A stretch of DNA of 64,000 nt from an uncultured beta proteobacterium (GTDB lineage Bacteria; Pseudomonadota; Gammaproteobacteria; Burkholderiales; Burkholderiaceae_C). Of the stretch, positions 9,399 through 17,932 are shown piece by piece. Every line of letters starts with the position of its first letter. Position 1 is the stretch's first letter. Location of the stretch: contig CAIMZI010000131.1 of NCBI GenBank assembly GCA_903845935.1, positions 1-64,000 on the forward strand. The letters are read 5' to 3'. The translations under genes and the position numbers were made by a program. The notes beneath the pieces were generated by a model. The model was not told the origin of the DNA. It made no database searches and was given only the letters and a program-made list of their open reading frames with translations.

Positions 9399-9980
9399 AT
9401 GCTCAAAAATACCTTGTCATGGCTGCTCTGGCCCCTGGCCCGCATCACGCGCACCCTGGGCGCACGGCTGATGGCGCTGTGGAGCTTTGCCCGCCTGAGC
9501 GAAAGCCTGGGGTACCCGCTGCACCCCTCCAGCGTGGTTCTCGGCACGGTGGCCGTGGAAGGCACGGCCCACATCCGCATCGGCCGCAACGCGCGCATTT
9601 ATCCCGGCGTGGTGTTGGAAACGCAAGGTGCCGGGCGCATTGTGATTGGCGACAACGTGGTGCTTTCGCGCGGCGTGCACATCGTGGCCTTTGATGCGGT
9701 CACCCTGGGCGACGACTGCATGGTCGGCGAATACGCCAGCCTGCGCGATGCAGACCACCGCCGCAGCCGGGTCTCCATGCGCGACAGCGGCCATGACTGC
9801 GCGGCCATTGTGCTGGGCAGCAATGTCTGGATCGGGCGCGGCGCCTGCGTGCTCAAGGGCGTGCACATTGGCGAGAACAGCATCATCGGTGCCCATGCCG
9901 TGGTCACCCGCGATGTGGCTGCCTCTTCCTGTGCCGTGGGCGTTCCCGCACGCGCCCAACTGCTTTCATTTCCCGTCTAA
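9399..9980 (+). CDS. Left-handed beta-helix acetyltransferase (WcaF/NodL-like)
   Basis: A 193-residue hexapeptide-repeat acyltransferase that probably acetylates a sugar of the polysaccharide. Imperfect hexapeptide repeats run from about residue 50 (IRIGRNARIYPGV) to the end, closing with IIGAHAVVTRDV and VGVPAR, typical of the WcaF/NodL/CysE trimeric family. The catalytic His is probably in the ASLRDADHRR segment. The ORF track begins at 9111, inside the preceding gene. The ATG at 9399, four bases after the previous stop, is the sensible start. Confidence 0.88.
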   Translation: MLKNTLSWLLWPLARITRTLGARLMALWSFARLSESLGYPLHPSSVVLGTVAVEGTAHIRIGRNARIYPGVVLETQGAGRIVIGDNVVLSRGVHIVAFDAVTLGDDCMVGEYASLRDADHRRSRVSMRDSGHDCAAIVLGSNVWIGRGACVLKGVHIGENSIIGAHAVVTRDVAASSCAVGVPARAQLLSFPV

Positions 9981-9993
9981 GAACTGCTTACCC

Positions 9994-11205
9994 ATGTCCA
10001 AGCCCTCTATTCCCCTGGCCTATCTGGTGAGCCGCTACCCGGCCATCTCGCATACCTTCATCCTGCGCGAGATTGCCCACCTGCGCACCCTGGGCCACCA
10101 GATTCACACCGCCTCCATCAACGCACCCGACCGCAGCCTGGAGGCTATGGACGCCACCGAGCGCGCCGAGGCCGAACAGACCTATGGCGTCAAGCAGCAT
10201 GGTGCGTCCGGTGCCCTGGCCGCAATCGGCTACTGGGCCCTGAGTGCACCCTCGGCCTTGCTGAAGACCTTGAATCTGTCCCGGCGCTTTGGCCTGCTCA
10301 AGGGCCTGGCCTATACGGTCGAGGCCACCATGGTGGCACGCTGGATGCAGAAACAGTCGCTATCCCATTTGCATGTGCACTTCGGCAATGCCGGTGCCAG
10401 CGTAGGGGTGCTGGTCAAACAGCTAAGCGGCTGCCACCTCTCGTATACTATCCACGGCCCCGACGAGTTTGACGATGTGCCCGGCCAGCAACTGGCCTTC
10501 AAGATGCACGCCGCCGACGCCATCGTCTGCATCAGCCAGTTTGCGCGCAGCCAGCTCATGCGCATCAGTTCGCCCAGCGACTGGCCCAAGTTCAGGGTCT
10601 GTCGCCTGGGCGTGGATGCCAGCGTGTTCCAGGCCGTACCACGCAGTGGCCGCGCCCCTGTTCCGCAACTGGTCAGCGTCGGACGCCTGACACCGGCCAA
10701 GGGCCAGGTGCTTTTGATCCAGGCCTGCGCCCAGTTGCGTGACCAGGGCGTGCGGTTTCACCTGACCATGGTCGGCGACGGCCCGGACCGCGCCCGTGTG
10801 GAGGCCGAAATTACCAAACTTCAGCTGCATGCGCACGTACACCTGACCGGCTCGCTGACCCAGGAAGGCGTGCGTGCCGAGCTGGCCCGCTCCGACGCCT
10901 TTGTCCTGCCCAGCCTGGCCGAAGGCATTCCGGTGGTGCTGATGGAAGCCATGGCTTCCTATGTGCCCTGCATCTCCACACCGGTCAACGGCATTCCGGA
11001 ACTGATTGAGCATGGTCACACCGGCCTGCTGGCCACGCCCGGCGATGTGGACAGTCTGGTCACCCAGCTCAGCCTGCTATGCACCAATGCGGACTTGCGT
11101 CAGCGCATGGCGCTGGCTGCCTATACCAAGGTCAGCAGCCAATTTGACCTATTCTCCAATGTGCGCGCCCTTGGTGACGTGTTTTCCCAATTTCCCAAGG
11201 CCTGA
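9994..11205 (+). CDS. Glycosyltransferase family 4
   Basis: A 403-residue GT-B transferase. It has an N-terminal acceptor domain (YLVSRYPAISHTFILREI, common in colanic/amylovoran-type enzymes) and a C-terminal donor domain with VGRLTPAKGQ and the E-x7-E region LPSLAEGIPVVLMEAMA. The start at 9994 follows the acetyltransferase by 13 bases. The longer ORF in the track is read-through of another frame. The next glycosyltransferase begins two bases after its stop. It probably adds one sugar of the repeat unit on the cytoplasmic face. Confidence 0.93.
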   Translation: MSKPSIPLAYLVSRYPAISHTFILREIAHLRTLGHQIHTASINAPDRSLEAMDATERAEAEQTYGVKQHGASGALAAIGYWALSAPSALLKTLNLSRRFGLLKGLAYTVEATMVARWMQKQSLSHLHVHFGNAGASVGVLVKQLSGCHLSYTIHGPDEFDDVPGQQLAFKMHAADAIVCISQFARSQLMRISSPSDWPKFRVCRLGVDASVFQAVPRSGRAPVPQLVSVGRLTPAKGQVLLIQACAQLRDQGVRFHLTMVGDGPDRARVEAEITKLQLHAHVHLTGSLTQEGVRAELARSDAFVLPSLAEGIPVVLMEAMASYVPCISTPVNGIPELIEHGHTGLLATPGDVDSLVTQLSLLCTNADLRQRMALAAYTKVSSQFDLFSNVRALGDVFSQFPKA

Positions 11206-11207
11206 AC

Positions 11208-12188
11208 ATGGACCTCTCCCTACTGATAGTCACCTACAACTCGGCGCCCCTGATGGATGCGCTGCTGAGCCAGCTGAAGGCCGAAATTGACAGTGCAAGC
11301 TTTGGCTGGAAGGCCGAGGTGGTGCTGCTGGACAACGGCTCGCGCGACGGCACAGCCGAACTGGTCGCTACGCTGCACCCCTGGGTCAAACTGGTGCCCA
11401 ACAGCGTCAACCTGGGCTTTGCCGCCGGCAATAACCTGGCCGCTCGCAGCGCCAGTGGCCGCTACCTGCTGCTGCTCAATCCCGATGCTGTACCTGCACC
11501 GGGCGCCTTGGCCCAAGGCATTGCCCTGATGGACGCACACCCCGAGGCTGGTATGGCTGGTGGCGAGTTGCGCAATACCCGGGGCGAACGCGAGCCTTCG
11601 GCGCGCATGTTCCCCACCCTGCGCGATGAAATTTTCACCATGTCCGGACTGGCCGCAAAATACCCGCAGAGTCGCCTCTTTGCGCGCCTGGATCGACGCT
11701 GGGCCGACCCCGAACAGGATGCTGCGGTGGACTGGATTCCTGGCGCCTTCGTGTTTCTGCCGCGCAGCGTGTTCCAGAAAATGGGTGGCTTTGACGAGCG
11801 CTTCTTCATGTACTACGAAGAGGTGGACCTGTGTCGGCGCCTGCAGCATAGCGGCTACTCGGTGCTGTACTGGCCGCGCCTCAAGGCGGTGCACATCGGC
11901 GGCGCTTCGGCCAAGACGGTGACGAGCGCACGTGTCTCGCGCGCCGGCTCGCAGCTGGAAAGCTGGCGCATGCGCAGCGCCATGCTGTACTACCGCAAGC
12001 ACCATGGCCTGGCCGGTGCCTTGGGACTGATGGCCATCGAATGGGGCTGGCACACCCTGCGTGGACTGCGCGCCGCCTTGCGCCAGCAAACCGACAAGAG
12101 CTCCGAAATGGCCATGCATTGCAAGCAGCTGCGCCAGGCCTGGGCCGACACGCAATCCGGCAGCAGCAGCCCGGCCAAGCCATGGTAG
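11208..12188 (+). CDS. Glycosyltransferase family 2, rhamnosyltransferase-like
   Basis: A 326-residue GT-A transferase resembling dTDP-rhamnosyl or galactofuranosyl transferases (WbbL-like). The N-terminal strand is LSLLIVTYNSAPL, the donor site has LLLLNPDA, and the acceptor-side motif reads FDERFFMYYEEVDLCRRLQ, which is diagnostic of this subgroup. Its 3' end overlaps the flippase start by seven bases, which indicates translational coupling. Confidence 0.92.
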   Translation: MDLSLLIVTYNSAPLMDALLSQLKAEIDSASFGWKAEVVLLDNGSRDGTAELVATLHPWVKLVPNSVNLGFAAGNNLAARSASGRYLLLLNPDAVPAPGALAQGIALMDAHPEAGMAGGELRNTRGEREPSARMFPTLRDEIFTMSGLAAKYPQSRLFARLDRRWADPEQDAAVDWIPGAFVFLPRSVFQKMGGFDERFFMYYEEVDLCRRLQHSGYSVLYWPRLKAVHIGGASAKTVTSARVSRAGSQLESWRMRSAMLYYRKHHGLAGALGLMAIEWGWHTLRGLRAALRQQTDKSSEMAMHCKQLRQAWADTQSGSSSPAKPW

Positions 12189-13564
12189 TCAGCGACGCGC
12201 TAGATGTCGCCCCTTCCCTGCAACGCCGCATGCTGCGCGCAGCGGCTTGGCTGGTGGGCAGCAATGTGGCGTCGCAAGGCCTGCGCCTCCTCAGCAGCCT
12301 GGTGCTCACCCGCCTGCTGCTGCCGGAGTCCTTTGGCCTGATGGCAGCCGTGCAAACCCTGTACTTTGCGCTGGTGATGTTTTCCGATCTGGGTGTGTGG
12401 CAAAGCGTGGTGACGCACCCGCAAGGCGAGCAGCCGAAATTTCTGGGCACTGCCTTCTCGGTGCAGTTCGCTCGCGGCCTGCTGCTGGCGGCCATCGTGG
12501 CGCTGATTGCCCTTGGCCTGAAACTGTGCGCGCTCTATGCGCCGTTTCGCGCCGACACCGTGTATGCCGATGCCAGGCTACCCGCCATGGTGCTGGTGTT
12601 CGCACTCAGTGCCCTGCTGCAGGGAGCGGAATCGATGCATATCGCCACGGCGCAGCGCGCCCTGCAGACCCGGCTGATCACCCGTTTGGAGCTGCTGACG
12701 CAACTGACCGGCATGGTAGTGACCATTGCCTGCGCGCTGTGGACGCACTCGGTCTGGAGCCTGCTGCTGGGCACCGTGAGCGCCACCCTGGCGCGCACGG
12801 TACTTAGCCATACCCTGTTTGACGGCCCGGCCTACAAGCCTTGTTGGGACCACGCCAGCCTGCGCGACATTGTGGGCTTTGGCAAATGGATTTTTCTCTC
12901 GTCCCTGATCGGCTTTGCCGCTGCCAATGGCGAAAAGCTGATCCTGGGCGGCACCCTGGCGGCTGCGGACTTTGGCGTTTTCTCGATCGCCTCGCTGCTG
13001 GTGGCGGCCATCGTCGGCCTGGTCGGCAACCTCAATGCGCACCTGGTTTTCCCCAGCCTGAGCGAAGCGCAGCGCTCAGGAGATGCGGCGGCCCACCAGG
13101 TCTACACCCGCGTGCAACAGATTGCCGATGCGATTCTGGGCGGCATTGCCGGCCTGAGCCTGGTGCTAGGTGCCTGGGTGGTGCGCATTTTGTACGATCC
13201 CCGCTACGAGCAGGCCGGCTGGATGCTGCAACTGCTGGCCCTGGGCCTGGTGGCCATGCGCTACCAGGTGCTGGAGCAGATGATGTTTGCCCGCAACCAG
13301 CCCGGCTGGGTGAGCCTGAGCAACAGCCTGCGCGCCTTGTCCCTGGTGCTGCTGGTGCCACTCGGCTATGCCTTGGGCGGCGTGCAGGGCGCGGTGCTGG
13401 CGGTGGTGGCCAGCCAGTTTGCCGGTTGGCCGGTGGCCCTGGTTTTCAAGACCCGCCAGGGCCTGATGTCCTGGCAATCCGAGGCCGTCTGGCCGCTGGC
13501 CCTGTTGGCAGGCATTGCCCTGGGCGGCCTGATGCATTTGTTGTTGAGCCTGCTGCTCCACTGA
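12182..13564 (+). CDS. Wzx-type lipid-linked oligosaccharide flippase
   Basis: A 460-residue polytopic membrane protein of the polysaccharide transporter (MOP/MATE-like) superfamily. Twelve to fourteen hydrophobic helices can be traced, with the family-typical start (GSNVASQGLRLLSSLVLTRLL). It would flip undecaprenyl-linked repeat units across the inner membrane. The start at 12182 overlaps the preceding glycosyltransferase by seven bases. The longer track ORF adds a non-hydrophobic shadow segment. A second glycosyltransferase starts 20 bases after its stop. Confidence 0.92.
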   Translation: MVVSDALDVAPSLQRRMLRAAAWLVGSNVASQGLRLLSSLVLTRLLLPESFGLMAAVQTLYFALVMFSDLGVWQSVVTHPQGEQPKFLGTAFSVQFARGLLLAAIVALIALGLKLCALYAPFRADTVYADARLPAMVLVFALSALLQGAESMHIATAQRALQTRLITRLELLTQLTGMVVTIACALWTHSVWSLLLGTVSATLARTVLSHTLFDGPAYKPCWDHASLRDIVGFGKWIFLSSLIGFAAANGEKLILGGTLAAADFGVFSIASLLVAAIVGLVGNLNAHLVFPSLSEAQRSGDAAAHQVYTRVQQIADAILGGIAGLSLVLGAWVVRILYDPRYEQAGWMLQLLALGLVAMRYQVLEQMMFARNQPGWVSLSNSLRALSLVLLVPLGYALGGVQGAVLAVVASQFAGWPVALVFKTRQGLMSWQSEAVWPLALLAGIALGGLMHLLLSLLLH

Positions 13565-13584
13565 ACCGTAGGCGCCTGTTCTTT

Positions 13585-14652
13585 ATGCGATTTACTTTTC
13601 TCTTACCTAGCGACAACTTCACCGGTGGCGCGCGCGTGGTTGCGGTCTATGCCAGCGAACTGCAAAAGCTCGGCCACCAGGTGCTGGTGATCACCTGCGC
13701 ACAAGACCCCCTGCCCTGGCGCCAGCGCCTGCGCGCCCTGTTGGCGCAGCCAACGCCCGTCGGCCCGCTAGGCCATATTGCGCTGTCGGGCGTGCCGCAC
13801 CAGGTGATGGACAGACTGGGCCCGATTACAGAGGCCGATGTGCCCGATGCCGACGTGGTAATTGCCACCTGGTGGGAAACCGCCGTCTGGATGCATGGCT
13901 TTGCCGCAAGCAAGGGGCGCCGGGTCCATCTGATTCAGGGCTACGAGGCCTGGTTCGGCCCGCAGGTGCTGCCGCAACTGCATGCCGCCCTGCGCCTACC
14001 CAACACCAAGCTGGCGATCTCTCGCGGCCTGGCCCAAACCATTGAGGACGCGCTCGGGCCACTGGATATCCAGGTGGTGGCCAACGCCGTCGATTTGCAG
14101 CAGTTCAACGCGCCGCCGCGAGCGCGCAGGCAGCCGCCACGCGTGGGCTTTATCTATGCCCATGCGGCGATCAAGGGCGCCGACATTTGCATTGCCGCCT
14201 GCGCACTGGCGCGCCAACGCATTCCCGAGCTGCAGGTACTGGCCTTTGGCACCGAGGCGGTGTCGGCCGAACTGCCTCTACCTCCTGGCACGCAGTACTT
14301 TTACCGCCCGGCGCAGCAGGAGCTGCGCGCGCATTACGCGGCCTGCGACTACTGGTTGTTCGGCTCGCGCCTGGATAGCTTTGGCCTGCCCATTCTGGAG
14401 GCCATGGCCTGTCGCACTCCGGTCATCGGTGTGCCCATTGGCGCAGCGCCCGACCTGATAGGCCAAGGCGGTGGCGTGCTGGTGAAAAATGAATCCGCTC
14501 AGGACATGGCTGACGCCATCGTGGCGCTGTGCCGGGATGCGGATGCCGAGTGGCAACGCATGTCGGATGCGGCCCATGCCACGGCCCACGCCTATTCCTG
14601 GACCGACGCCACGCACAAACTGCTGCAGGTGCTGAATCAGACTGTCAGCTGA
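13585..14652 (+). CDS. Glycosyltransferase family 4
   Basis: A 355-residue GT-B transferase. The N-terminal motif is FLLPSDNFTGGARVVAVYA, and the C-terminal donor site has WLFGSRLDSFGLPILEAMACRTPVIG, a clear EX7E-type arrangement. The start at 13585 is chosen because it begins the conserved first strand. The track ORF begins 744 bases earlier inside the flippase gene. It is the last gene of the left plus-strand arm, and its end overlaps the Hpt gene on the opposite strand by about 16 bases. Confidence 0.92.
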   Translation: MRFTFLLPSDNFTGGARVVAVYASELQKLGHQVLVITCAQDPLPWRQRLRALLAQPTPVGPLGHIALSGVPHQVMDRLGPITEADVPDADVVIATWWETAVWMHGFAASKGRRVHLIQGYEAWFGPQVLPQLHAALRLPNTKLAISRGLAQTIEDALGPLDIQVVANAVDLQQFNAPPRARRQPPRVGFIYAHAAIKGADICIAACALARQRIPELQVLAFGTEAVSAELPLPPGTQYFYRPAQQELRAHYAACDYWLFGSRLDSFGLPILEAMACRTPVIGVPIGAAPDLIGQGGGVLVKNESAQDMADAIVALCRDADAEWQRMSDAAHATAHAYSWTDATHKLLQVLNQTVS

Positions 14653-14942
14653 ATGTGCTCAATGGCTTGTGCCAGGCGCTGCAGCGTGGCCTGAAATAGC
14701 GCTTGCGCACCGGCCTGCTGTGCCTCCATCGCCTCGCGCGCCAGCACGCTCAAGGCGCCAAAGCCATAGCCGCCGGCTGCACCGGCCAGGCGATGCAGCG
14801 CCACATGGCAGGCCTGTGCGTCGGCTGCCTGCTGTATGTCGTGCAGGCGCTGCGCCAAACCGGCGACAAAGGTTTGCTGAATTTTCAGAAACTGGGCCGC
14901 AAAGGCCGGCTCCATACCCTCAGGCAGACTTGCCACGGCCAT
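14637..14942 (-). CDS. Small Hpt-domain phosphotransfer protein
   Basis: A 101-residue helical protein with the Hpt signature HRLAGAAGGYGFGAL; H50 is the predicted phospho-acceptor. It begins inside the last codons of the response-regulator gene (overlap about 23 bases) and is the final gene of an HK-RR-Hpt set transcribed against the flanking biosynthetic genes. Together these suggest a multi-step phosphorelay serving the polysaccharide locus. The track ORF starts at 15041 by extension into another frame. The ATG at 14942 gives the compact domain. Confidence 0.8.
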   Translation of the reverse strand: MAVASLPEGMEPAFAAQFLKIQQTFVAGLAQRLHDIQQAADAQACHVALHRLAGAAGGYGFGALSVLAREAMEAQQAGAQALFQATLQRLAQAIEHIQLTV

Positions 14943-15315
14943 GCTCCCAGTAAATACGGATATTTTGCGGCAGGGTGACCGGATCGAAGGGTTTGACGAT
15001 GATGCCGGTGGCACCGCATTCCAGCAGCGCCTCCACTTCATCCTGCATCGCCTTGGCGGTCAGGAACACGATGGGCACGCCTTGCATCACCGGCAGCGCG
15101 CGCAGCTGGATCAGGGTTTCGGGGCCGCTCATCTCCGGCATCATCACATCTAGCAGCACCAGTTGCGGCCTGAACTCCGCCACCCGCTCCAGCGCCTGCG
15201 GCCCACTTTTGCACAGGCTCAAGGTGTAGCCACCCATGCGGCCCAGGCTGAAGTCCAAAATCATGCGGATGTCTGGGTCATCCTCCACGCACATCACCCG
15301 TTCAAATAGCTCCAT
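14920..15315 (-). CDS. Single-domain response regulator (CheY-like)
   Basis: A 131-residue receiver domain with no output domain. It has the acidic pocket EDD at 11-13, the phospho-acceptor D56 in LVLLDVMMPEMSG, and the conserved Lys in IIVKPFDP. The start at 15315 overlaps the hybrid kinase stop by 14 bases and its own end overlaps the Hpt gene, so the three are probably made together. With no effector domain it is likely to act through protein contact or as a phosphate shuttle to the Hpt protein. Confidence 0.9.
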   Translation of the reverse strand: MELFERVMCVEDDPDIRMILDFSLGRMGGYTLSLCKSGPQALERVAEFRPQLVLLDVMMPEMSGPETLIQLRALPVMQGVPIVFLTAKAMQDEVEALLECGATGIIVKPFDPVTLPQNIRIYWEHGRGKSA

Positions 15316-17083
15316 GCCCCCGCCCTTCGCGCTGGTCGGCCAGCATGGCGCCAACCTGGTTGATGATTGCCTGGCGAGGAGACGCCGTGGCCGACAGCCA
15401 GCCCATGCCATGCCGGGACGCGAAGTCGGCGTTCAGCGCGTCGCCCATCAGCGCGATGCGCTTCGGCGCCAACATGCGCAGCAGGCCGCTGCAGAACAGG
15501 TCGGCCGGTCCCTGCGCCTGCGGATTGGCTAGCAGCGCCGCAGGCGGGCCGCGCCTGCGCACCAGGGCTTCGGCCCCGGCCAGGTTGCTTGCCACCTCCA
15601 CGCCAGCCAGCTCGGCCAGCCAGTCCGCCATGCGCTCCAGCCACTGGCTGTCTTGCGCGATGCACAGGATCCAGGGGCCCCCGTCGACCCGCCCCAGACA
15701 AGGTAAGCTGATGCGAAAGGTGGAGCCACCGGTGGCGCCAGAATCTGCCTGAATCGTGCCGCCCATTTTCTCCACCAGCATGCGGCTGATATACAGGCCC
15801 AAGCCCGTGCCACCCACCGCACGCCGGTCCGACGCATCGGCCTGCGAGAACTTCTCGAACAGCCTTTTTCTAAAGCCTGGATCTATGCCCGGCCCCTCAT
15901 CCACCACGTCCACCTGCAGCCACTGCGGTTCCTGTGTCAGATGCACGCGCACCGCGCGACCTTTGGGCGAGTGCTTGATGGCATTGGACAGCAGGTTGGC
16001 CATGATTTGCAGAAAGCGCTCGGGGTCCACCTGCACCCTGCAACTGTGGCCCGGTTCTTCAAAGGCGAGGCTGACGTCGGCGCGCTGCGCATAGCCGGTA
16101 TTGGCCTGGAGCGCCTCGCGAATCAGCGGCACCAGTTCCAACGCACGCAGATGCAGCGGCATGCGATTGCCTTCGAGCTTGGTCAGGTCCAGCACGTCGT
16201 CGATCAGATGGCTCAGGCGGTCGCCATTGCGTTTGGCCACATGCGCCAGTTCCAATGCCGCTGGCGGCAGGGCGCCACCGGCACCCACAGCCAGCAGGCC
16301 CAAGGCGCCCAAGATGGAGGTTAGCGGCGTGCGCAATTCGTGGCTGACGGTGGCCAGAAATTCATCTTTCATGCGCTCGATGCGGCGCGCCTCGCTCAGG
16401 TCGTGCAGGGCAATGGTGCAAAACACCTGCTGTCCCAGCGTCCACTGATTATGCGAGACAGAAAAAACCAGCGCCACGCCGGGACGCAGGCCAATCTCCA
16501 CCTCCGACTGGCTGAGCAAAAAAGGCAGCTCCAGGCCGGTCAGCTGCAGCATGGAAAGACCGGCCTGGACTTGGCTATCGTCCAGTCCAAAAAGCTGCCT
16601 TGCTGCGCGGTTGAGTTCACTGATGCGACCACTCTGATCCACGGTGATGATGGCATCGGCAATATGTTCGTGAATCGCCTGCTGGCGCTGGGCCAGCAGC
16701 GACAGGCTTGCCTGCATGGACAGCACGCGCTGGTATTGGCGCAGCTTGGCCTGCAGGATGACCGGATTCACCGGCTTGAGCAGGCAATCGGCGGCACCGC
16801 TAGCCAGGGCTTGGGCGTAATGGGCATCGCCCTGCAGCGCAGACAGCACAATCACCGGCAGCCATTTGCCAGAGACGCGCTGGCGTATAGACCGCGCCAC
16901 CTCAAAGCCGTCCATGTCGGGCATCAACAGGTCCAGCAGCAGTACATCCGGGCGCAGGGTGTCGATGCGCTGCAAGGCCTCTTCGCCACTGGCCGCTTCA
17001 AACGCTTCGTGGCCCAGCTCGCGCACGATGTGCAGCAGCTGTTGACGACTGGCCAAGATGTCGTCAACCACTAGCACCTTCAT
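15302..17083 (-). CDS. Hybrid histidine kinase with N-terminal receiver, PAS and degenerate C-terminal receiver
   Basis: A 593-residue soluble kinase. The order is: receiver (1-120, phospho-Asp in LLLDLLMPDMDG), a coiled linker, PAS (about 130-240), HisKA with FLATVSHELRTPLTS, and HATPase with NLLSNAIKHS, DEGPGID and GTGLGLYI. About 120 C-terminal residues then look like a receiver fold (WILCIAQDSQWLERM) but lack the phospho-acceptor Asp. There is no transmembrane segment, so its input is probably phosphate on the N-terminal receiver. The ATG at 17083 follows AAAAGGTATCC. The track ORF extends 160 codons too far. It is divergent from the sugar transferase. Confidence 0.9.
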   Translation of the reverse strand: MKVLVVDDILASRQQLLHIVRELGHEAFEAASGEEALQRIDTLRPDVLLLDLLMPDMDGFEVARSIRQRVSGKWLPVIVLSALQGDAHYAQALASGAADCLLKPVNPVILQAKLRQYQRVLSMQASLSLLAQRQQAIHEHIADAIITVDQSGRISELNRAARQLFGLDDSQVQAGLSMLQLTGLELPFLLSQSEVEIGLRPGVALVFSVSHNQWTLGQQVFCTIALHDLSEARRIERMKDEFLATVSHELRTPLTSILGALGLLAVGAGGALPPAALELAHVAKRNGDRLSHLIDDVLDLTKLEGNRMPLHLRALELVPLIREALQANTGYAQRADVSLAFEEPGHSCRVQVDPERFLQIMANLLSNAIKHSPKGRAVRVHLTQEPQWLQVDVVDEGPGIDPGFRKRLFEKFSQADASDRRAVGGTGLGLYISRMLVEKMGGTIQADSGATGGSTFRISLPCLGRVDGGPWILCIAQDSQWLERMADWLAELAGVEVASNLAGAEALVRRRGPPAALLANPQAQGPADLFCSGLLRMLAPKRIALMGDALNADFASRHGMGWLSATASPRQAIINQVGAMLADQREGRGHGAI

Positions 17084-17188
17084 GGATACCTTTTCATGGG
17101 CGGCAATTGGCAGGGCCTGCACGCCCCCCTGATTCGTATTTTCCAAATTCACAATCTGATCACAAGTCGAAGCTGACGCTGGTCTGTA

Positions 17189-17932
17189 ATGGGCATTGAG
17201 TTGACTGTAACCGCATCCCAAGCTGCCCACACCATGAACATACGAGACCTGCCACAGATTTCCAGCCCGCGTGCTAACCAGTTCCGGATCGCCAAAAAGC
17301 GACTGCTGTGGCGCATCCAGGTAGGCACGCTGCAAGCCATCAAGCGCAGCATGGACTTGGCCGTGGTGCTGCCAGCCCTGGTCTTGCTGGCGCCGCTGTT
17401 TCTGGTGGTGGCGCTGTGCATTCGCCTGTATGACGGCGGACCGGTGCTGTACTGGCAAAAGCGCGTGGGTCAGCGCGGACGCGAGTTTGCATTCCCCAAG
17501 TTTCGCTCCATGGGCGTGGATTCGGACACCCAGCGCGCCAAGGTGGCGGCCATGAACCAGCATGGCGCGGCTGGTATCACCTTCAAGATGAAGCGCGACC
17601 CGCGCATCACCCCGACCGGACGCGTCATCCGCCGCTTCAGCATAGACGAGTTGCCGCAGCTGTGGTGCGTGCTGACAGGCCAGATGACCCTGGTGGGCCC
17701 ACGCCCGCCCATGCCCAACGAGGTGGCCCAGTACAGCCTGCGCGACCGCGAACGCCTGAGCGTGGTGCCGGGCCTGACCTGCTTCTGGCAGGTCAATGGT
17801 CGCTCCGAAATTCCGTTTGAGCAGCAGGTGGAAATGGACCTTGACTACATCCAGCAGCGCTCGCTGTGGACCGATATCAAGGTCCTGTTCAAAACCATAC
17901 CGGCGGTGCTCTTTGGCCGCGGTGCCTACTAA
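17189..17932 (+). CDS. Undecaprenyl-phosphate sugar phosphotransferase (initiating glycosyltransferase)
   Basis: A 247-residue bacterial sugar transferase of the WcaJ/EpsL/PglC type that starts repeat-unit synthesis by moving a sugar-1-phosphate onto undecaprenyl phosphate. One membrane helix (about residues 55-80) is followed by the catalytic domain: KRVGQRG, FRSM, RFSIDELPQLW, LVGPRP and the VPGLTCFWQVNGRS segment. It is the short form without the large N-terminal multi-helix domain. A second possible start is 17234; neither start has a good ribosome site. The stop overlaps the next start as TAATG. Confidence 0.93.
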   Translation: MGIELTVTASQAAHTMNIRDLPQISSPRANQFRIAKKRLLWRIQVGTLQAIKRSMDLAVVLPALVLLAPLFLVVALCIRLYDGGPVLYWQKRVGQRGREFAFPKFRSMGVDSDTQRAKVAAMNQHGAAGITFKMKRDPRITPTGRVIRRFSIDELPQLWCVLTGQMTLVGPRPPMPNEVAQYSLRDRERLSVVPGLTCFWQVNGRSEIPFEQQVEMDLDYIQQRSLWTDIKVLFKTIPAVLFGRGAY

